A stretch of DNA of 64,000 nucleotides from NCBI GenBank assembly GCA_947492185.1, contig CANLMR010000001.1, positions 434,001 through 498,000 of the forward strand. The letters run 5' to 3'. The translations under genes and the position numbers were made by a program. The notes beneath the pieces were generated by a model. That model was given only the letters and a program-made list of their open reading frames with translations. It had not been told where the DNA came from and made no database searches. Below are positions 18,101 to 26,379 of this stretch, one piece after another; positions within the stretch are counted from its first letter, which is position 1, and every line of letters starts with the position of its first letter. This stretch comes from an uncultured Tenacibaculum sp. GTDB taxonomy: Bacteria > Bacteroidota > Bacteroidia > Flavobacteriales > Flavobacteriaceae.

Positions 18101-18643
18101 AATGACAATAAATCTTCCACTATAACCTAAAAAATTAAACTGAAATAAATCTGGTTGATAATCATAATGTTGAATACCATTAGTGGTTTTCCATATAAAC
18201 TCTTCAAGTTGTTCACTGTCGTTAGGAGTTATTTCTGTAAGCCCTAAATTGCTTATATAATTAAAATTATTATGAAAAGTACCTACAGAACCAGAAAAAT
18301 AATCACCAGGAGATGATATAAATTCTTCATCAGGAACATCCATTACTGTTCTAGAAATACTTCCTCCTGCATTTAAATTCCAACCAGTACCAATCCAACC
18401 AGATCTCTCATCAATTCTTATACCGCTAGAATTATAGTTTATTGAAATATTCAGATTCAAGTTTTTATTTAATCCTATGTTATATATAGGTAATGTAATG
18501 TTTGGAGTTCCTGTATAATGTCCAATTGGAACTTCCTCAACCTTCATAGATCCAGAAACAGTTGGAGAAGGCGAGATAATTTCTGGTAAATGTTGAGAAA
18601 ACAGATTGATTGTTATAAATAAAAAAAATAAGCTATATCTCAT
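15107..18643 (-). CDS. RHS-repeat shell protein, component A1
   Basis: 1178 residues with signal peptide MRYSLFFLFITINLFSQ. The mature protein starts HLPEIISPSPTVSGSMKVEEV and has the block GHYTGTPNITLPIYNI ... GWIGTGWNLNAGGSISR, as in A2. The middle holds a large beta-rich region with FQFNFLGYSGRF, FLEYPSYAP and YKRGLLLEST. The last 250 residues carry YD/RHS repeats (YDSYGNILEVKKESG, YGYDSFNRLEYVKDADGNIL) and the protein ends NYANQN. It is immediately upstream of B1, 7 bp apart, as expected for two subunits of one cocoon-like RHS/Tc shell. Its own promoter lies downstream of a membrane-bound AraC-type regulator. The shell function is inferred from TcB-TcC systems. Confidence 0.82.
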   Translation of the reverse strand: MRYSLFFLFITINLFSQHLPEIISPSPTVSGSMKVEEVPIGHYTGTPNITLPIYNIGLNKNLNLNISINYNSSGIRIDERSGWIGTGWNLNAGGSISRTVMDVPDEEFISSPGDYFSGSVGTFHNNFNYISNLGLTEITPNDSEQLEEFIWKTTNGIQHYDYQPDLFQFNFLGYSGRFIVINENGNLVPKIISSDNKLKINLFYNSNFEINSFEIIDPFGNKFLFEEKEITTSYSLKSGVTQNNDLIADSFGSPSPPKQHCSSWKITQIKSANNNLLASYTYHTVSENFITPSSTERAELLNPFTPAGLSGSLASYNASLMPPKRITTSNKLEIQSKKLNKIILRNNTEINFEINQNHPEYLSSGPSCTLATIKIANNNNVIKQFNFQYSTSLNNRLFLDKLVDKRENINLPYEFSYIKKNQLPSFGNDKKDKWGYFNGENNSLSYYYGRFSKNVDSIKIKTGVLSEIKYPTGGKKVFNYESNEIAYVGGKLVNVYKLPENRITKSSGQTFSGNVSEINQESPLPQKLFFYIDTPQRITLNYQTLNISNAINYEAHKLRLSKMSLINPNSFDPYATGMSYYPTSINEFENISLFTTYDLHNATQSITTTRLLDEGWYLFDVYTQSPYFISEIGSKILDVDLNIHYTTFKYNTRNLKGGGLRIKSIVHKDKNQEVLKTNFNYDLLEDDYSAVNPQSSRLKLSSGTFDGSILMSRSYYKKLDLYTPSDCMVVQGNSINNPSYLPTEYNFKISKTLNIIATQMTKGNYVGYKNVKEYKSGLGKTQMNFTSFLEYPSYAPIYYAVETPFYFEKPEKDYDYKRGLLLESTIYDESGKELKNVKNNYQFDELATYKYFFTHDRGFNCVYDMFYTTYYNFINGIANSEHPCGVDSTPNSSANCLPSNYIGFQPVYHTYGRSKLSQAISKDFFYDNQENQTATEIKKKYFYNTANFQVREEQSHFEEQGIETQYRTQYYHSLGSDFPPEYPTASTALRQRLRDLNKINEVLGVATFKNGVKLSQTNTIYDEQEPNMVLASLVDVAKGTDIPETRVKYTKYDSYGNILEVKKESGISISYVWGYNSMYPVAKIENADYAAIEALSNFGAGFTITEGLTISQEQGLRSLPNAQITTYTYKPLVGITSMTGPKGYTIYYGYDSFNRLEYVKDADGNILTKNEYNYANQN

Positions 18644-18665
18644 ATTTTAGATAATTTAGAAAGGA

Positions 18666-18696
18666 TAAATGTAGACTAAGATAAAATCATGATCAA
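18666..18696 (-). promoter_or_regulatory. Putative promoter of the A1-B1 RHS operon
   Basis: On the minus strand TTG (18694-18696), a 20-bp spacer and TACATTTA (18666-18673) approximate the Bacteroidota promoter (TAnnTTTG with the last G as A), ending 22 bp before the A1 start codon. Confidence 0.5.
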
Positions 18697-18797
18697 TCTA
18701 TCTGTCTACCCTAATTTCAATAAATGATTCACTTTCAATATTACTTTAAAACAAGAGAGAAAAGTTCTGGATTCAGATAAAGATGAAGATATAGGAC

Positions 18798-19913
18798 TTA
18801 TTTATTTTGTTTTTTATACTGATTTGGAGTTTTACCAGTAATTTTTTTGAATGTAGAATAAAAGTTAGATTTTGATTTAAACCCACATTCTAAACCAATA
18901 GATTCTATTGTATATTGATTATAGGTTTCATCGATCAAAATTTTTTTTGATCTTTCCACACGAAGTTCATTAATGTAGGTGTTAAAATTTTTTCCAGTAT
19001 GTTCATTAATAAGCTTTGAAAGATACCCATCGCTAATATCAAATTTCTCTGAAATACTACTTAAACTAATATCTAACGTTAAATATTTCTTTTCTTCAGT
19101 TATATAATTATTAATTCTACTGAAAGTTGCTTCTCCAATTTTTTGACTTGCTTTTAAATAATGTGTTTCTTCTAGTTTTTTATAAGATGAGGATTTATGT
19201 ACCCCAATATAACCAACCCAGTATAGCCATAATGATAACGAAATAAAAAAAGGATAAGTCAAAAAAGATTTATCTATATCGATAAATATATATGCTAGAA
19301 TTGAAAAAATTGCGCCAACTGATGAAATAGCCGCACCAATGTGGAGTATGTTTTTCAACCAAAAAGTTTCTTTTTTAATTTTTGTTATTTTTTTCTGATG
19401 TGTTTTCTCATGGGTAATAAGTATTTTATAGATAAAATAAATAATTATTGTGTTATACAAAAAACTTAAAATATTAATATATAAGAATAATCCTTTTTCA
19501 TAGTAAATAGGAATAACAAATTCCTTGTAAGTTTTCGAGAAATAAATATATTGAGTTAAATGAATTAATGTAACTATAAAAAAAGGGCTTATAAGTAAAA
19601 AATATCGTAATCGATTAAGGTGTTCTTTTTGTAAAAAATGGTAAACAAAAAGATAAAACAAAGGAGCAACTAACCATTGCCAAGGAATATATAAGTTTCT
19701 AATAATACTTTCTTCTGAAAAATACCCTACATCAATCAACATATGTTGAATATTACTTATCGATAAAAAAAGTACGGAAAGTCCTAAAAAAAAAGCACTT
19801 TTAGATTGATGTTTTCGTATAAAAAAAACTACACAACTAAAAATTAACCCTTGTATTGAGCCGAATAAAATAATAAGCTGAAAAAAATTAAAACTGGTAG
19901 CTTTCAAACACAA
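18798..19913 (-). CDS. Membrane-embedded AraC-family transcriptional regulator
   Basis: 371 residues. The first 235 hold about seven hydrophobic segments (for example LIILFGSIQGLIFSCVVFF and PLFYLFVYHFL), the layout of Bacteroidota 7TM-sensor AraC regulators. Residues about 265-371 are the AraC DNA-binding domain: ISEKFDISDGYLSKLINEHTG, then IESIGLECGFKSKSNFYSTFKK and TGKTPNQYKK. The start is uncertain, since the frame opens with TTG codons at residues 1 and 4 and has no early ATG. It precedes the RHS A1-B1-A2 genes on the same strand with a 154-bp gap and is a natural candidate for their control. The input signal is unknown. Confidence 0.88.
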   Translation of the reverse strand: MCLKATSFNFFQLIILFGSIQGLIFSCVVFFIRKHQSKSAFFLGLSVLFLSISNIQHMLIDVGYFSEESIIRNLYIPWQWLVAPLFYLFVYHFLQKEHLNRLRYFLLISPFFIVTLIHLTQYIYFSKTYKEFVIPIYYEKGLFLYINILSFLYNTIIIYFIYKILITHEKTHQKKITKIKKETFWLKNILHIGAAISSVGAIFSILAYIFIDIDKSFLTYPFFISLSLWLYWVGYIGVHKSSSYKKLEETHYLKASQKIGEATFSRINNYITEEKKYLTLDISLSSISEKFDISDGYLSKLINEHTGKNFNTYINELRVERSKKILIDETYNQYTIESIGLECGFKSKSNFYSTFKKITGKTPNQYKKQNK

Positions 19914-20052
19914 AGAATTATTTTCCGAAATTAAAATTTTATTGTATTTCTAACTAAATAATTATAAGTTTTTTATTTGCTCTAGCTTTTCCAGAGTAGT
20001 TTATTACATTAAAAGTACTTTTTAGTATTTAAATAAATAGTAATTTCGTTAT

Positions 20053-21846
20053 ATGCCAACATCTTTAGAACTTCAAGTTAAAACATTACCTAATTCTCCA
20101 GGGGTTTATCAGTATTTTGATAAAGATGATGTGATTATTTATGTTGGGAAAGCAAAAAACTTAAAAAAAAGAGTTTCTTCTTATTTTACTAAAAAACACG
20201 AAAATGGTAAAACCAGAGTATTGGTTAGAAAAATTGTTAGACTAGAGCATGTTGTAGTAAACACAGAAACAGATGCTTTGCTTCTTGAAAACAACTTGAT
20301 AAAAAAATATAAACCAAGATATAATGTGTTGTTGAAAGATGATAAATCATATCCTTGGATTTGCATAAAAAATGAACGTTTCCCAAGAATTTTTTCTACT
20401 AGAAGAGTAATTAAAGATGGCTCGGAATATTTTGGACCATACACAAATGTAAGAACCGTAAGTGCATTATTAGATCTTATTAAAGAGCTCTATCCCTTAC
20501 GTACTTGTAATTATGATTTAAGTCAGGCTAAAATAGATGGCGGAAAATATAAAGTTTGTTTAGAATACCATCTTAAGAATTGTAAAGGTCCCTGTGAGGC
20601 TTATCAAAATGAAGAATCCTACACTAATAATATTAAGGCCATTAGAAAAATTATTAAAGGAAACTTTAAAGAGAGCCTGAATAGTTTAGAACAAGTTATG
20701 CTAAACTTTGCTAAGGAAATGAAGTTTGAGGAGGCTCAAAAAATAAAAGAGAAATTAGAATCTTTAAAAAACTATCAAGCAAAATCTACCATAGTAAACC
20801 CGTCAATAAATAATGTAGATGTATTTTCAATTATATCAGATGAAACGCATGGTTATGCTAATTTCTTTAAAATTATGAACGGATCTATAATTCAATCCTA
20901 TACTACGGAAATTAAGAAGAAATTAGAAGAAACAGATAAAGAATTGTTAGAACTTTTTATTGTTGAAACTCGACAACGTTTTAATTCATTATCTAAAGAA
21001 ATTTATGTTCCTTTTGATGTTGATTTGGGAGAGAATATAAAAGTTACTATTCCTAAACTTGGAGATAAAAAAAGAATAGTAGAACTGTCTTTAAGGAATT
21101 CAAAATATTACAGACAAGAACAATTTAAACAAATAAAAATTGTAGATCCAGATCGTCATGTAAGAAGAATTATGGCGCAAATGAAAAAAGATCTTCGTTT
21201 AAATGAAGAACCTATTCATATTGAGTGTTTTGATAATTCAAATATTCAAGGAACCAATCCAGTTGCAGCATGTGTTGTTTTTAAAGACGGAAAACCAAGT
21301 AAGAAGGAATACCGTCATTTTAATATCAAAACAGTTGAAGGTCCAGATGATTTTGCATCTATGGAAGAGGTTGTGTTCAGGCGTTACAAAAGATTGTTGC
21401 AAGAAGATAAACCTTTACCACAATTAATAGTTATAGATGGAGGGAAAGGACAATTGTCTTCAGCTTTAAAAAGTTTAGATATTTTAGGCTTAAGAGGAAA
21501 AATTGCCATAATTGGTATTGCTAAACGATTGGAAGAAATTTATTATCCAGGTGATAATATTCCGTTGTATTTAGATAAAAAATCTGAGACCTTAAAAATA
21601 ATTCAATATCTACGAAACGAAGCACACCGTTTTGGAATTACTTTTCATAGAAATAAAAGAAGTAAAAGTGCAATTCAGTCTGAATTAGAAATGATACCAG
21701 ATGTAGGTAAGCAAACCATAACAAATTTGTTACGTAAATTTAAATCAGCAAAACGAGTAAAAAGTGCTACTTTAGATGAGTTGATTGAGGTTGTTGGTAA
21801 TGCTAGAGCTCAAAAAATTTACAAGTATTTTCACTCGAAAGAATAA
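20053..21846 (+). CDS. uvrC: Excinuclease ABC subunit C
   Basis: 597 residues, full length. The GIY-YIG nuclease domain is at 12-95 (LPNSPGVYQYF, IYVGKAKNLKKRV), then a Cys-bearing region (CLEYHLKNCKGPC), a UVR motif for UvrB contact near 205-240 (FAKEMKFEEAQKIKEKL), the RNase H-like second nuclease domain (ECFDNSNIQGTNPVA, IVIDGGKGQL), and C-terminal tandem helix-hairpin-helix units (MIPDVGKQTITNLLRKF). UvrC makes both incisions in nucleotide excision repair with UvrB. The patatin gene follows after 4 bp and is probably cotranscribed. Confidence 0.98.
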   Translation: MPTSLELQVKTLPNSPGVYQYFDKDDVIIYVGKAKNLKKRVSSYFTKKHENGKTRVLVRKIVRLEHVVVNTETDALLLENNLIKKYKPRYNVLLKDDKSYPWICIKNERFPRIFSTRRVIKDGSEYFGPYTNVRTVSALLDLIKELYPLRTCNYDLSQAKIDGGKYKVCLEYHLKNCKGPCEAYQNEESYTNNIKAIRKIIKGNFKESLNSLEQVMLNFAKEMKFEEAQKIKEKLESLKNYQAKSTIVNPSINNVDVFSIISDETHGYANFFKIMNGSIIQSYTTEIKKKLEETDKELLELFIVETRQRFNSLSKEIYVPFDVDLGENIKVTIPKLGDKKRIVELSLRNSKYYRQEQFKQIKIVDPDRHVRRIMAQMKKDLRLNEEPIHIECFDNSNIQGTNPVAACVVFKDGKPSKKEYRHFNIKTVEGPDDFASMEEVVFRRYKRLLQEDKPLPQLIVIDGGKGQLSSALKSLDILGLRGKIAIIGIAKRLEEIYYPGDNIPLYLDKKSETLKIIQYLRNEAHRFGITFHRNKRSKSAIQSELEMIPDVGKQTITNLLRKFKSAKRVKSATLDELIEVVGNARAQKIYKYFHSKE

Positions 21847-21850
21847 CTAA

Positions 21851-24064
21851 ATGAAAAAAACACTAATACTACTATTTTCCTTACTATTTTCTATAGGGTT
21901 TTCTCAAGAGAAAAGGCCTAAAGTTGGTTTGGTGTTAAGTGGTGGTGGAGCAAAAGGATTTGCGCACATTGGTGTTCTTAAAGAATTAGAAAAGGCCAAT
22001 GTAAAGATTGATTATATTGGAGGTACTAGTATGGGAGCTATAATTGGTGGAATGTATGCTTCAGGGTATTCTGCTGATCAAATAGAAAAGTTAATTAAAG
22101 AAATCGATTTTCTTTCAATTATACAAGATAATGTTCCAAGAGAAGAAACTCCATATTTTGAAAAAGTGTTTTTAGGAAAAACAGCCGTAACACTACCTGT
22201 AAAAAAAAGCAATATAGGTTTACCTTTGGGTTTGTCTAAAGGACAAAACGTGTTAAACTTATTAACAGAAATACTATCACCTGTAGATAATATTTCTAAT
22301 TTTTCTAAACTTCCAATTCCTTTCTTTTGTATTGGTACCGATATTGAAACTGGTCAAGAAGTAATTATAGAAGATGGTTCTTTACCACTTGCTTTACGAG
22401 CTAGTGCTTCCTTTCCTACACTTTTAAATCCGGTAGAAGTCAAAGGAAGATTAATTGTTGATGGAGGTGTAGCAAACAACTTCCCCGCAGATAGGATGAA
22501 AGAAAAAGAAGTTGATATTATAATTGGGGTTAATGTTCAAGGAACTTTGTTAAGAAGAGAAGAATTAACTTCTGTTGCTTCACTTTTAAGTCAAATTGTA
22601 AACTTTCAAATGTATCGTAAGTCAGATGAGCAAGTTGAGAAGTTAGATATACATATTCATCCAGATATCAATGAATATACAGTAGTTTCTTTTGATGATA
22701 AAGAAGCGATTTTAAAAGAAGGAGATATAACAGCCAAACAATTTAGAAATGTTTTTAAAAAAATAGCAGAGCAACAGAACATAAAGAAAAAAAGAAACTT
22801 GATTGATGTTAAACAAAACAATAAACGTTTCTTAATTGATAGAATAGTGTTAAAAGGAAATATAAATTATACACAAAGTTATGTTCTTGGAAAATTAAGA
22901 CTAAAAGAAGGAGATTCAGTTTCATATAAAGATGTTTCTAAGAAAATTAATGCACTTACAGCTACTAAGAACTTTCAGAGAGTTGATTATAGTTTAGAAA
23001 ACTCGTTTGAAGGGAAAAAACTTGAAATCATAGTAAAGGAAAATGATATACAAACCTTTTTAAGTTTTGGTTTGCATTACGATGAGTTATATAAAACAGG
23101 TGTGCTCTTAAATTATAACCATAAAAAAATGTTTTTTAAAAACGACGAATTATCTTTTGATGTAGTTGTAGGAGATAATATTAGATATAATTTAGAATAT
23201 TTAATAGATAATGGTTATTTATTAAGTTTTGGTGTAGGTTCTAGATATAACAAATTTGAATCTGGAGTTTTATTTAATGAAAACAATCTGAATAAAATTA
23301 ATGTTTCCTATAGGGATTTTACCAATAAATTTTACTTCCAAACTACTTTTAGTAAAAAAACAGCTTTTGGTGCAGGAATTGAATTAAAATCACTTAAAGT
23401 TTCTTCAGATACATTTTTAACCAATGGAGAAGAAACATTATTTGATGATAGTGTTTATTTTAACCCATTTGCTTTTTTGCATATTGATACCCATGATAAA
23501 TCAGTTCTCCCAAGAAAAGGGTTTTCTATACACACGAAGTTTAGATGGTTTTTACTTTCTAATAGAAATGAGAGTTTAAATAAATTTGCCTTAGGAAGTG
23601 TTGGTTTTAATCAATATTCACAGGTAGATGGTCGTTTTAGTTTTGCAAAAACGTTTTGGGAAAATCTTACTTTTCAGAACATTTTAGAAGCAGGATTTAC
23701 ATTAGGAGAGGAAAATTCAGAGATTTTTGATTATCGTTTAGGAGGTTATAATCAAAATTATATCAATAATTTCATTCCTTTTTATGGGTATGAAATTTCT
23801 TCATTAAGTGATCAATCATTCTTGAAATCTGAATTTCATTTACATTATCAACTTTTTGAAAAACACCATTTAGGAGTTATAGCAAATTATGCAAGAGTAG
23901 GAAAAAATGTATTAAATAGAGGAGAGTTATTAAACGAAACTAAATCAGGTTATGCAGTTGGGTATAGTGTTGAGACACTTTTGGGGCCAATTGAATTAAA
24001 ATATGCTTGGTCTCCTGATCACGATGATCGTTTTTTATTATTTAATTTAGGTTTTTGGTTTTAA
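21851..24064 (+). CDS. Patatin-like phospholipase with POTRA-like and Omp85 beta-barrel domains
   Basis: 737 residues with signal peptide to about residue 18 (GFSQ). The patatin domain covers about 24-290: oxyanion loop GGGAKG (31-36), nucleophile elbow GTSMG with Ser60, and D204-G-G, the catalytic Ser-Asp dyad. A POTRA-like unit spans about 325-395 (IDRIVLKGNINYTQSYVLGK). An outer-membrane 16-strand-type barrel fills the rest, ending LLFNLGFWF with an aromatic terminal residue, the signal recognised for BAM insertion. The layout matches PlpD/type Vd-like secreted lipases and the flavobacterial patatin-Omp85 fusions. It is likely a lipid hydrolase presented at the outer membrane. Confidence 0.93.
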   Translation: MKKTLILLFSLLFSIGFSQEKRPKVGLVLSGGGAKGFAHIGVLKELEKANVKIDYIGGTSMGAIIGGMYASGYSADQIEKLIKEIDFLSIIQDNVPREETPYFEKVFLGKTAVTLPVKKSNIGLPLGLSKGQNVLNLLTEILSPVDNISNFSKLPIPFFCIGTDIETGQEVIIEDGSLPLALRASASFPTLLNPVEVKGRLIVDGGVANNFPADRMKEKEVDIIIGVNVQGTLLRREELTSVASLLSQIVNFQMYRKSDEQVEKLDIHIHPDINEYTVVSFDDKEAILKEGDITAKQFRNVFKKIAEQQNIKKKRNLIDVKQNNKRFLIDRIVLKGNINYTQSYVLGKLRLKEGDSVSYKDVSKKINALTATKNFQRVDYSLENSFEGKKLEIIVKENDIQTFLSFGLHYDELYKTGVLLNYNHKKMFFKNDELSFDVVVGDNIRYNLEYLIDNGYLLSFGVGSRYNKFESGVLFNENNLNKINVSYRDFTNKFYFQTTFSKKTAFGAGIELKSLKVSSDTFLTNGEETLFDDSVYFNPFAFLHIDTHDKSVLPRKGFSIHTKFRWFLLSNRNESLNKFALGSVGFNQYSQVDGRFSFAKTFWENLTFQNILEAGFTLGEENSEIFDYRLGGYNQNYINNFIPFYGYEISSLSDQSFLKSEFHLHYQLFEKHHLGVIANYARVGKNVLNRGELLNETKSGYAVGYSVETLLGPIELKYAWSPDHDDRFLLFNLGFWF

Positions 24065-24068
24065 ACAA

Positions 24069-24102
24069 AAAATCCTACTTGTAACTAAACAAGCAGGATT
24101 TA
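24069..24102. terminator. Bidirectional terminator between the patatin and RNase G genes
   Basis: AAATCCTACTTGT ... ACAAGCAGGATTTAA form a stem with one mismatch between two convergent genes. Confidence 0.75.
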
Positions 24103-24127
24103 ATTTCTTAATAAGAAAGTTGCCTTA

Positions 24128-25666
24128 TCATTTATTTTTCTTTTTATAAGAAAAATGATGTTGTAAATACTGATAAGCATCTCTAGGTATAATTTTAATC
24201 CATCTTTTATGACGAAGGAACCATTTAAAACGAATAGAGTTCATGTTTTTTGTAAGATATGCTGCTATAAATGGATGAACATTTAAAGTAACATCTACAT
24301 ATTGTACATCACTATTCAGAATTCGGTCTAACTCAGCTTCAATTTTGTCTATTAATACAATTGGAGCTTCTACTTCACCATCTTTATTAGGATTTGGTTC
24401 ACGAGTTTTTATTTCGAGTTCAGGTCTAACTCTTTGACGTGTTATTTGTACTAGTCCAAATTTACTTGGAGGTAGTATTTTGTGTTTAGTTCTGTCTAAA
24501 GACATGACTTCTCTTAAGTGTTGAAATAACTTTTGCCTATTCTCGGCTGTTTTCATGTCAATAAAATCAACAACTATAATACCACCCATGTCTCTTAATT
24601 GTAATTGTCTTGCAATTTCTGTTGCAGCAATCAAATTAACTTCCAACGCTGTTTCTTCTTGATTTTTAGCCTTATTAGATCGGTTACCACTGTTTACATC
24701 AATTACGTGTAAAGCTTCTGTATGTTCAATAACCAAATAAGCACCTTTACTCATAGATACGGTTCTACCAAAAGAAGTTTTGATTTGTCTTTCGATACCG
24801 TACTTCTCAAAAATAGGAACGTTAGATCTGTGGAGTTTAACAATATTTTCTTTTTCAGGGTATATCTTTTGTAGATATTCCTTGATTTCTATTTTTAAAC
24901 TCTCATCATTAGTTATAATATTAGTAAAAGAATCATTCATCACATCTCTTAAAATAGAAGATGCTCTGTCTAACTCACTTAATACTTTAGTTGGAGTATT
25001 GGAATTTGCAATTCTTTTGCATAATGTTTTCCAACGGTCAAGCGAGTTTTGTAGGTCCTTATCTAATTCAGCTACTCTTTTTCCTTCAGCAACTGTTCTT
25101 AAAATAAGTCCGAAACCTTTCGGTTTAATACTTTTTGCTAATTTCTTTAAACGTTCTTTTTCCTTATTATCGATAATTTTCTGTGAAACCGATACTCTGT
25201 TTGAAAAAGGAACTAAAACTAAAAATCTACCGGCAATAGAAAGCTCTGAGCTTATTCTAGGGCCTTTAGTAGAAATGGGTTCTTTTACGATTTGAACTAA
25301 TAAATTTTGACCTGATTTTAGTACGTCGTTAATACTTCCGTTTTTGTCGATGTCTTCTTCTGAACGGAAGTTTTTTAAAGTGAACTCTTTAAATTTACCT
25401 GTGCTTACCTTCTTTATAAATTTACTTAATGATAAAACTTGTGGGCCTAAATCGTGATAATGTAGGAATCCGTCTTTAGGATAACCAACATTTACAAAAG
25501 CGGCATTCAGACCAGTCATTACTTTCCCAATTTTTGCAAGGAAAATATCACCAACTGAAAATTTATTATCGCTTGTTTCTTTATTTAATTCAACAAGTCT
25601 ACCATCTCTCAATAAGGCAAAATCAATATCAGAAGAATTTGAACGAATAATTAATTCTGTTTTCAT
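24128..25666 (-). CDS. rng: Ribonuclease G (RNase E/G family)
   Basis: 512 residues, the size of RNase G without the RNase E scaffold tail. An S1 RNA-binding domain lies within about 35-125 (GDIFLAKIGKVMTGLNAAFVNVG), and the catalytic DNase I-like part includes VIDVNSG and VVDFIDM, whose aspartates hold the catalytic Mg2+. It processes rRNA and mRNA 5' ends. The usual Zn-link CPxCxG after the TRxRVRP motif is absent: the segment reads TREPNPNKDGEVEAP with no cysteine. The 5' leader holds several inverted repeats (25682-25775) that could mediate control. Confidence 0.94.
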   Translation of the reverse strand: MKTELIIRSNSSDIDFALLRDGRLVELNKETSDNKFSVGDIFLAKIGKVMTGLNAAFVNVGYPKDGFLHYHDLGPQVLSLSKFIKKVSTGKFKEFTLKNFRSEEDIDKNGSINDVLKSGQNLLVQIVKEPISTKGPRISSELSIAGRFLVLVPFSNRVSVSQKIIDNKEKERLKKLAKSIKPKGFGLILRTVAEGKRVAELDKDLQNSLDRWKTLCKRIANSNTPTKVLSELDRASSILRDVMNDSFTNIITNDESLKIEIKEYLQKIYPEKENIVKLHRSNVPIFEKYGIERQIKTSFGRTVSMSKGAYLVIEHTEALHVIDVNSGNRSNKAKNQEETALEVNLIAATEIARQLQLRDMGGIIVVDFIDMKTAENRQKLFQHLREVMSLDRTKHKILPPSKFGLVQITRQRVRPELEIKTREPNPNKDGEVEAPIVLIDKIEAELDRILNSDVQYVDVTLNVHPFIAAYLTKNMNSIRFKWFLRHKRWIKIIPRDAYQYLQHHFSYKKKNK

Positions 25667-25681
25667 CTGAATAAATTTTGT

Positions 25682-25775
25682 GTTTGTGTTTTAATCACAA
25701 ACTGATTAAGATTTTGTAAGCAGGTATTTTAAAAATACCAAAGAGGTTATATAACCTCAATTTCAAAGAACTTTG
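25682..25775 (-). promoter_or_regulatory. Cluster of four inverted repeats in the RNase G leader region
   Basis: Within 94 bp there are GTTTGTG-N7-CACAAAC (25682-25702), GGTATTT-TAA-AAATACC (25723-25739), GAGGTTATATAACCTC (25743-25758) and CAAAGAACTTTG (25764-25775). They lie between the 29-residue gene and the rng start. They may be leader RNA hairpins or protein sites. Confidence 0.5.
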
Positions 25776-25813
25776 TGTGTTTTTAAGCAAGCGAAAAAGT
25801 AAGTAGAAACTAC

Positions 25814-25903
25814 TTACTTTTTCTTGTGACGATTAGCTCTTGCTCTTTTTTTTCTTTTGTGTGTAGAGATCTTAGCTCTCTTTCTTTTTTTACCACTTGG
25901 CAT
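25814..25903 (-). CDS. 29-residue highly basic protein, probably ribosome- or RNA-associated
   Basis: The frame MPSGKKRKRAKISTHKRKKR then ARANRHKKK is 29 residues, with 17 Lys, Arg or His. Short proteins of this kind, with the same MPSGKKRKR start, are to my recollection widely conserved across Bacteroidota. The composition resembles tiny ribosomal proteins such as Thx. I cannot say from sequence whether it is a ribosomal subunit protein. It sits between the HU gene and RNase G on the same strand, 51 bp after HU, consistent with a nucleic-acid-related operon. Confidence 0.8.
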   Translation of the reverse strand: MPSGKKRKRAKISTHKRKKRARANRHKKK

Positions 25904-25954
25904 AGTTACTAATGTTTTATAAACTCTTTTAAAATAAAAGAGTAGGTTAATATT

Positions 25955-26245
25955 TTACTTAACAGCTACCTTAGCTTTAACTCCTTCAGTAAATGTTTTA
26001 GCTGGTTTAAAAGCTGGAATGTTGTGAGCAGGAATTTTAATAGTAGTATTCTTAGAGATGTTTCTACCAGTTTTTTCAGCTCTAGTCTTAATGATGAAGC
26101 TTCCGAAACCTCTTAAATATACATTATCTCCACTTTCTAATGAATCTTTAACTTCAGTCATAAACGCTTCTACAGTTGCTAAAACGTCAGCTTTCTCAAT
26201 TCCTGTTTTATCTGAAATTTTCGATACGATATCTGCTTTTGTCAT
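25955..26245 (-). CDS. HU-family DNA-binding protein
   Basis: 96 residues, a standard HU/IHF fold: N-terminal helices (MTKADIVSKISDKTGIEKADV) and the conserved GFGSFIIKTRAEKTGRN start of the DNA-binding arm with the IPAHNIPAFKPAKTF end. It binds and bends DNA as a dimer and compacts the nucleoid. A perfect TATATTTG -7 box lies 43 bp upstream. The 29-residue basic gene follows on the same strand. Confidence 0.97.
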   Translation of the reverse strand: MTKADIVSKISDKTGIEKADVLATVEAFMTEVKDSLESGDNVYLRGFGSFIIKTRAEKTGRNISKNTTIKIPAHNIPAFKPAKTFTEGVKAKVAVK

Positions 26246-26287
26246 TATATATATATTTTATATGTGAATTTTGTTTTTACGAGCGTG

Positions 26288-26295
26288 CAAATATA
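26288..26295 (-). promoter_or_regulatory. -7 box of the HU promoter
   Basis: On the minus strand TATATTTG is an exact match to TAnnTTTG, about 43 bp upstream of the HU start codon. The -33 region is a weak TTT. Confidence 0.65.
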
Positions 26296-26379
26296 TGATA
26301 ATTAATCAATTCGTAAAATAATTGTTCTTAAAAAAAGTATAAATTAATTGCTGTATTTTCGAAAACCTAAATTTAAGAA

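Noticed and set aside
7338..18643. Type IX secretion C-terminal domain on the RHS A or B proteins
   Set aside because: The A proteins end in RHS repeats (NQN) and B1 ends in its toxin tail with KPLPQKELHISPRK; no T9SS-type beta-sandwich sorting domain is visible.
24780..25295. 171-codon plus-strand ORF inside RNase G
   Set aside because: Antisense to conserved rng sequence, no start context or family signal.
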